Of a DNA stretch of 6,228 bases, positions 1 to 4,174 are shown one piece after another (within the stretch, counting starts at the first letter, position 1; each line of letters begins with the position of its first letter). The notes under the pieces are model-generated. The model had not been told where the DNA came from. It made no database searches and saw nothing but the letters and a program-made list of their open reading frames with translations. A program made the position numbers and the translations under genes. Origin of the DNA: 66-474 sp035717365 (lineage in GTDB: Bacteria; Pseudomonadota; Gammaproteobacteria; Xanthomonadales; Rhodanobacteraceae); the NCBI GenBank assembly GCA_035717365.1, contig DASTIS010000195.1, positions 1-6,228 of the forward strand, read 5' to 3'.

Positions 1-30
1 GTGACGGTGGGTTTCGACTACAGGTTCTGA
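1..30 (+). CDS. C-terminal end of a probable outer-membrane beta-barrel protein (partial)
   Basis: Reading from base 1 in the first plus-strand frame gives nine codons, VTVGFDYRF, followed by TGA at 28-30. A terminal phenylalanine with alternating hydrophobic and aromatic residues (V, V, F, Y, F) is the known C-terminal signature of the last beta-strand of porins and TonB-dependent receptors, which the BAM complex recognises. The gene would be convergent with prpC and end about 30 bp before the shared hairpin. Only nine residues are visible, so the protein family cannot be named, and a chance match in an open frame remains possible. Confidence 0.5.
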   Translation: MTVGFDYRF

Positions 31-53
31 CGCGTTACGCGATTGATAGGCTG

Positions 54-84
54 AAAAGGAAAAGGCCGCGCAATGCGCGGCCTT
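54..84 (-). terminator. Rho-independent terminator downstream of prpC
   Basis: A perfect 10-bp inverted repeat (62-71 with 75-84, arms AAGGCCGCGC and GCGCGGCCTT) encloses a 3-nt loop. On the minus strand it is followed by the T-rich tail TTTTCCTTTT, starting inside the stem. It lies 24 bp past the prpC stop, so it should end the prpBC transcript. On the plus strand the following bases (CTCCGTGG) are not T-rich, so it would stop the convergent gene less well, though the hairpin could serve both. Confidence 0.87.
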
Positions 85-108
85 CTCCGTGGTGCCTGTT
101 GCGAGCAA

Positions 109-1254
109 TCAGCGCTTGTCGATCGCCACGTACTCGCGGTCTTCCGGACCGACGTAGTTCGCGCTCGGGCGGATGATCTTGCCGTCCTCGCGCTGCTCGA
201 TGACGTGCGCGCTCCAGCCGGAGGTGCGGGCGATCACGAACAGCGGGGTGAACATCGGCGTCGGGATGCCCAGCATGTGGTACGCGCTGGCGCTGTACCA
301 ATCGAGGTTCGGGAACATCTTCTTGGTGTCCATCATCAGGTCCTCGATCCGCTCGCTGATGTCGAACAGGGCCTGGTTGCCGCCGTCCGCGCACAGCTTG
401 CGCGAGAGTTCCTTGATGATCGGGTTGCGCGGATCGCCGATGGTGTAGACCGGATGGCCGAAGCCGATCACGATCTCCTTGCGCTCCACGCGCGCGCGGA
501 TGTCGGCCTCGGCCTCGTCGGCGCTGCTGTAGCGGCTGATGATGTCCATCGCCACCTCGTTGGCACCGCCGTGCTTCGGCCCGCGCAACGCGCCGATCGC
601 GCCGGTCAGGCACGAGAACAGGTCCGAGCCGGTGCCCGCGATCACGCGCGCGGTGAAGGTCGAGGCGTTGAACTCGTGCTCGGCGTACAGGACCAGCGAC
701 TTGTCGAGGGAGTCGGCATGCAGCGCGCTCGGCGGCTCGCCGTGCAGCAGGTGCAGGAAGTGCGCGGCGACGGAGTCGTCGTCGGTCTCGGTGTCGATGC
801 GGCGGCCGTTGCGGGTGAAGTGCCACCAGTACAGCAGCATCGATCCGAAGCTGGCGATCAGCCGGTCGGCGATGTCGCGCGCCTCGCTGGCCGGGTGGCC
901 GTCGCGCTCGGGCAGCACGGTGCCGAGCACCGAGCAGCCGGTGCGCAGCACGTCCATCGGGTGCGCGTTGGCCGGCACCAGCTCGAGTGCCTCGGTGACG
1001 ATCGCCGGCAGGCCGCGCAGGCGGCGCAGCTTGGTCTTGTAGGCGTTCAGCTGGGCCTTGGTCGGCAGCGCACCGTGCACCAGCAGGTGGGCGACTTCCT
1101 CGAAGGTGGACTTGGTCGCCAGGTCCTTGATGTCGTAACCGCGGTAATGCAGGTCGTTGCCGCTGCGGCCGACCGTGCACAGCGCGGTGTTGCCGGCGGC
1201 GGTGCCGGACAGGGCGACGGACTTCTTCGGCTTCGGCAGGGTGTTCTCGGTCAT
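109..1254 (-). CDS. prpC: 2-methylcitrate synthase PrpC
   Basis: This cytoplasmic citrate-synthase-family enzyme (381 aa) condenses propionyl-CoA with oxaloacetate to 2-methylcitrate, the entry step of the methylcitrate cycle. The family signature GFGHPVYTIGDPR is at residues 264-276. The expected catalytic triad is His228 (in RGPKHGGANE), His267 (in GFGHPVY) and Asp318 (in NLDWYS). Length, the short N-terminus and the motif GYDIKDLA (39-46) fit the PrpC/short citrate synthase group rather than the longer GltA type, and the adjacent prpB settles the choice. The ATG at 1254 is chosen because GAGG lies 8 nt upstream and the protein begins as in relatives. A 32-residue upstream extension would run into prpB and looks spurious. 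The gene starts 16 bp after prpB and is closed by an intrinsic terminator, so it is the last gene of its operon. Confidence 0.96.
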   Translation of the reverse strand: MTENTLPKPKKSVALSGTAAGNTALCTVGRSGNDLHYRGYDIKDLATKSTFEEVAHLLVHGALPTKAQLNAYKTKLRRLRGLPAIVTEALELVPANAHPMDVLRTGCSVLGTVLPERDGHPASEARDIADRLIASFGSMLLYWWHFTRNGRRIDTETDDDSVAAHFLHLLHGEPPSALHADSLDKSLVLYAEHEFNASTFTARVIAGTGSDLFSCLTGAIGALRGPKHGGANEVAMDIISRYSSADEAEADIRARVERKEIVIGFGHPVYTIGDPRNPIIKELSRKLCADGGNQALFDISERIEDLMMDTKKMFPNLDWYSASAYHMLGIPTPMFTPLFVIARTSGWSAHVIEQREDGKIIRPSANYVGPEDREYVAIDKR

Positions 1255-1270
1255 TGCGTGATCCTCTGGC

Positions 1271-2158
1271 TTATTCCTTCGACGTGGCGAACAGGGCGTC
1301 GAGCTTGTCCTCGTACTCGTGGTAGCCGAGGAAGTCGTACAGCTCGGCACGCGTCTGCAGCGTATCGATGATGTTCTTCTGGGTGCCTTCGCGGCGCACG
1401 GTTTCGTAGAACCCGAGCGCCGCCTTGTTCATCGCGCGATAGGCACCGCAGCAGTACAGAGCGATATCGACATCCGCGGCGCGCAGTTCGTCGATGGTGA
1501 AGAATGGCGTGGAACCGAACTCCGTGAGGTTGGCGAGGATCGGCACTTTCACCGCAGCCTTGAACTTCCGGTAGTCGTCCAGCGTCTTCATGGCCTCGGG
1601 AAAGATCATGTCGGCGCCGGCCTCGACGTAAGCCACCGCCCGTTCGATCGCCGCATCGATGCCTTCCACCGCCGCGGCGTCGGTACGCGCCATCAGTACG
1701 AAATCGCGGTCGGTCTTCGCATCGACGGCGGCCTTCACGCGGTCGACCATTTCCTCTTTCGGCACCACCTCCTTGCCGGGCCGGTGCCCGCAGCGCTTCT
1801 GGCCGACCTGATCCTCCATGTGCACCGCGGCGACGCCAACGCGTTCGAAAGAACGGATCGTGCGCGCGATATTGAAGGCGCCACCCCAACCGGTGTCGAT
1901 GTCCACCAGCAGCGGCAGCTGCGTGGCTTCAACGATTCGGCGCGCGTCGGTCAGCACGTCTTCCATCGTCGAAATGCCGAGGTCGGGCACGCCGAGTGAG
2001 TTGGCCGCCACGCCACCGCCGGAGAGATACAGCGCCTTGTAGCCGACGCGCCTGGCCATCAGGCCGGCGTAGGCCGTGATCGCGCCGACCACCTGCAACG
2101 GCGATTCGGCGGCGAGGGCGGAGCGGAAGTGTGCTCCCGCGGAAGAGGATTCGCTCAT
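1271..2158 (-). CDS. prpB: 2-methylisocitrate lyase PrpB
   Basis: This enzyme (295 aa) of the isocitrate lyase/PEP mutase superfamily cleaves 2-methylisocitrate to pyruvate and succinate in the cytoplasm, completing the methylcitrate cycle. The hallmark KRCGH is at 121-125 with catalytic Cys123. The substrate loop SGGGVAAN is at 46-53, and the Mg2+-binding acidic pair Asp86 and Asp88 is in LLVDIDTGWGG. Further conserved residues are Arg158 (ARTDA), Glu188 (FPEAM) and the NLTEFG segment at 210-215. Length is typical for PrpB (about 290-300 aa) and much shorter than isocitrate lyase AceA. The ATG at 2158 has GGAGG four bases upstream, a slightly short spacing. The gene begins 19 bp after the stop of the preceding TolB-like/TPR gene and is followed at once by prpC. 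No isomerising or activating enzyme (prpD, acnD/prpF, prpE) and no prpR regulator is in the window. Confidence 0.96.
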   Translation of the reverse strand: MSESSSAGAHFRSALAAESPLQVVGAITAYAGLMARRVGYKALYLSGGGVAANSLGVPDLGISTMEDVLTDARRIVEATQLPLLVDIDTGWGGAFNIARTIRSFERVGVAAVHMEDQVGQKRCGHRPGKEVVPKEEMVDRVKAAVDAKTDRDFVLMARTDAAAVEGIDAAIERAVAYVEAGADMIFPEAMKTLDDYRKFKAAVKVPILANLTEFGSTPFFTIDELRAADVDIALYCCGAYRAMNKAALGFYETVRREGTQKNIIDTLQTRAELYDFLGYHEYEDKLDALFATSKE

Positions 2159-2166
2159 GCGGCCTC

Positions 2167-2188
2167 CGGTAAAACCGCTATTTTAGCG
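2167..2188 (-). promoter_or_regulatory. Candidate prpB leader: -10-like element with two overlapping small hairpins
   Basis: On the minus strand, TAAAAT (2185-2180) matches five of six bases of the sigma-70 -10 consensus and overlaps the upstream gene's stop codon. I see no good -35 at 16-18 bp. The same stretch has a 5-bp hairpin, CGCTA-AAA-TAGCG (2188-2176), followed by GTTTT. An alternative hairpin, CGGT-TTT-ACCG (2177-2167), ends one base before the prpB ribosome binding site. The two share 2176-2177 and cannot form together. This could be a weak internal promoter, a weak terminator/attenuator, or chance in a short gap. Confidence 0.25.
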
Positions 2189-4019
2189 CACCCGTCGCTG
2201 CGGCCGATGAGTCGTCGTGGCCGCCCGTCGCGATCCGCGCGACCAGCGCCTGGAAGCGCGGATCGCCATGCAGCGGCCGAAACCATGGATTCAGCCACAA
2301 GCTGACCATGTGCACGGAATGATCGCGATACGCCTGCTCGAGTTCGGCCATCGCGCGATCCTTGTCGCCCAACGCGGCGTAGATTGCGGCGATGTAGGCA
2401 CGATCGACGTAACGGCGCTGCGCGGCCGCCTGCAGCTTTTCCACGGCCGCGCGGGCCTGCGCCGCATTCCCCGTGTGCGCCTGGCAGATCGCGAGCTGCG
2501 GGCTCGAAAGGCTGACCAGCGCGTGTTGCTGCTTGTAGCGATCCACGCACGCCTGCCAATGGCCGAACGCGCCATCGACGATCGCCACCGCGTCACCGTT
2601 GTAGGCGAAATTCGGGTCGAGTCTGTCCACGCGCTGCGCGAGTTCCATTGCGCCGGATTCATCGCGCTGCGCGATCGCTGCGTAGGCTTCCCAGCGCGGA
2701 TACCATGGATTCAGCGGATCGAGTTTTTCTGCGTCGCGCAACGCCTTGCGCGCAGCCGCCGGATCTTTCGCGACGCGCAGCAGGTACAGACCGAGCACTG
2801 CATGTGCTTCGGCCAGGCTCGGCCGCAGTTTCACCGCGAGTTGGAGCTCCTTGTGCGCGGCCGGAAAATTCCAGTCGTAACTCATCGCAATGTAGCCGAG
2901 CTGCAGGCGCCCTTCCGCCAGCTCCGGATTCAACGCGACGGCCTTCTCCGCCGCGCCACGCATCGCCGGCAGCACGTCGAGCGGGGCGCGGTACACATCG
3001 GCAAGGTAGATGTACGCGCGCGCCATGCCCGCCCATGCGGCGGCGTAGTTTGGATCTTCCGCGATTGCCTGGTTGAACAACGCCAGCGCCTGTTCGAGGC
3101 TGGCCTCGTCGGTATGCCATGACAACCGCGCGCCTTGCAGATACAAATCGTGAGCCTGCGGATTGGCGGTGCCTTCGAACACCAGACTGCCGACATCGAT
3201 GTCGCCGAGTTTGACCTTCAGCGCCGAGACGACGGCATTGGAAATCCTGTCTTCGAGGGCGAAGAGGTTCTCCATCTTCTCGTCGTACCGATTCGTCCAG
3301 AGCGTGTCACCCGTGACGGCATCGTCCAGCTCCACGTTGATGCGCAATTCGTCGCCGGACCGCTGCACGGCCCCCGACAGCAGGTTGCGCGCGCCGAGCT
3401 CGCGTCCGATCGTTTTGGCCCCAAGGTCGCTGTCGCGAAACCGGAACGACGACGTGCGCCCGATGACCTCGAGTCCGGGGACGCGCGACAACGCGCTCAG
3501 GATTTCCTCGCTGATGCCCTGCCCGAGATAATTGTCTTTCGCATCGCCGCCGGTGACCGTGAGCGGCAGCACCGCGATGGATTTTGGATTGACCGGCACG
3601 ACCGGTGCCGGCTGGTCCATGGCAGTCGCGCTTGTCGAAATCCCCTCCACACTTGCCGCTGGTCCGCGATGCCGATGGGTCACCGGCGCCAGCCACCACC
3701 ACACTCCACCTGCGATCACGGCGATCAACAACCCCGCCACGCCCAGCGCAATCCCCATCCGCAGGGAACGCCTCCGCATGCCCTGTGTGGGATGCGCTTC
3801 GTCGCGCGGCGTCTGGAACGCCCACGCCAGCACCAGGGCAACGGGGAAACCCGCGAGCACGAGCACGACGACGGCGCGCGTCAGCCATTCCGGAAACTCC
3901 AGGAGTGGAAACATGATCGCGACAACCTGGATGACCAGCCACGCCGCCACCGCGTACGTCGCCGCCACGCGAAATACATGGTGGCGTTTCAGTTCCTGCA
4001 GGAAACCGGGTTTGGGCAT
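2178..4019 (-). CDS. Membrane-anchored TolB-like/TPR protein (second paralog, COG5616-type)
   Basis: The protein (613 aa) starts with MPKPGFLQELKRHHVFRVAA, an N-terminus common in this family. Hydrophobic segments lie near residues 21-40, 48-68 and 88-110. Basic patches (KRHH at 11-14, RRRSLR at 82-87) fit a cytoplasmic N-terminus and, after three crossings, a periplasmic remainder. A Pro/Ala/Thr-rich linker leads to a TolB-like domain, about 146-271, opening with KSIAVLP. TPR-type helices follow from about 290 (for example DPNYAAAWAGMARAY, NPELAEGRLQLGYIA), ending in the family's DPRFQALVARI. No enzyme motif or DNA-binding winged helix is visible. The molecular function is unknown; such proteins are guessed to be assembly or sensing scaffolds. 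The ATG at 4019 has GGGGAG 9 nt upstream; a start ten residues earlier is less likely. prpB begins 19 bp downstream, so co-transcription is plausible. Confidence 0.9.
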   Translation of the reverse strand: MPKPGFLQELKRHHVFRVAATYAVAAWLVIQVVAIMFPLLEFPEWLTRAVVVLVLAGFPVALVLAWAFQTPRDEAHPTQGMRRRSLRMGIALGVAGLLIAVIAGGVWWWLAPVTHRHRGPAASVEGISTSATAMDQPAPVVPVNPKSIAVLPLTVTGGDAKDNYLGQGISEEILSALSRVPGLEVIGRTSSFRFRDSDLGAKTIGRELGARNLLSGAVQRSGDELRINVELDDAVTGDTLWTNRYDEKMENLFALEDRISNAVVSALKVKLGDIDVGSLVFEGTANPQAHDLYLQGARLSWHTDEASLEQALALFNQAIAEDPNYAAAWAGMARAYIYLADVYRAPLDVLPAMRGAAEKAVALNPELAEGRLQLGYIAMSYDWNFPAAHKELQLAVKLRPSLAEAHAVLGLYLLRVAKDPAAARKALRDAEKLDPLNPWYPRWEAYAAIAQRDESGAMELAQRVDRLDPNFAYNGDAVAIVDGAFGHWQACVDRYKQQHALVSLSSPQLAICQAHTGNAAQARAAVEKLQAAAQRRYVDRAYIAAIYAALGDKDRAMAELEQAYRDHSVHMVSLWLNPWFRPLHGDPRFQALVARIATGGHDDSSAAATGALK

Positions 4020-4170
4020 CGCCAGGCACTCCCCTCGCGCCCACCGCAATTTTGCGCTGGCAGGCTCGGGTGCATCTTAGCGCCAGCAGAACCGGCCCTC
4101 GCAGGAACGCGCCTGCGCGCGATGCCGCCATCCGCGGCCAGGAGCCCCCGTGTCGCCTGCAGTCAGGCTC
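4020..4170. other. Intergenic region between the two TolB-like/TPR genes
   Basis: This 151-bp gap has no credible coding sequence. It carries an inverted pair of REP-like palindromes on its right side (described separately). On the minus strand there is a TAAGAT (4079-4074), a four-of-six -10 match about 55 nt before the downstream ATG, with no clear -35. A small palindrome, CGCAA-TT-TTGCG, lies at 4045-4056. No T-rich tail follows the hairpins at the end of the upstream gene, so I see no intrinsic terminator, and read-through into the second paralog is possible. Confidence 0.6.
4101..4124 (+). repeat. REP-like palindrome, family 1, left member of inverted pair
   Basis: The unit reads GCAG at 4101-4104, and its core is AGGAAC, then the 10-nt near-palindrome GCGCCTGCGC, then GCGATG. 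The potential stem CGCGC/GCGCG (4108-4112 with 4117-4121) has a CTGC loop. It aligns without gaps to the unit on the opposite strand at 4151-4174 (AGGARC, 10-nt palindrome, GCGAYR). GCAG in place of GTAG suggests a slightly decayed copy of a GTAG-type REP. Confidence 0.6.
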
Positions 4171-4174
4171 CTAC
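4151..4174 (-). repeat. REP-like palindrome, family 1, right member overlapping a stop codon
   Basis: On the minus strand the unit begins GTAG (4174-4171) and continues as GAGCCTGACTGCAGGCGACA. The stem GCCTG/CAGGC (4168-4164 with 4159-4155) has a 4-nt ACTG loop. A 5' GTAG followed by a short palindrome is the known layout of REP elements linked to RAYT transposases. The TAG of this GTAG is the stop codon of the upstream TolB-like/TPR gene. With the copy at 4101-4124 it forms a 74-bp inverted pair with the tetranucleotides at the outer ends, as in REPINs or BIMEs. A wider AGGAGCC/GGCTCCT repeat (4140-4146, 4166-4172) overlaps it. Confidence 0.65.

Noticed and set aside
1255..1350. 32-residue N-terminal extension of prpC
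   Set aside because: It would overlap prpB, is Ser/Thr/Arg-rich low-quality sequence, and the internal ATG at 1254 has a better ribosome binding site and a family-like N-terminus.
73..1371. Long plus-strand open frame (432 codons) opposite prpC
   Set aside because: It mirrors prpC in a GC-rich sequence, is Arg/Val/Ala/Gly-rich without a recognisable domain, and begins inside the terminator hairpin.
2178..4019. CadC-type transcriptional regulator or adenylate cyclase assignment for the TolB-like/TPR proteins
   Set aside because: Relatives carry such N-terminal domains, but the second protein has only membrane segments before the TolB-like domain, and no winged-helix or cyclase motif is visible in either.
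4020..4049. Ten-residue extension of the second TolB-like/TPR protein to a start at 4049
   Set aside because: The ATG at 4019 gives the conserved N-terminus and has GGGGAG at proper spacing; the extension consumes that site.
4140..4172. AGGAGCC/GGCTCCT inverted repeat as a terminator of the first TolB-like/TPR gene
   Set aside because: It has a 19-nt loop and no T-rich tail on either strand; it is better explained by the REP-like unit.
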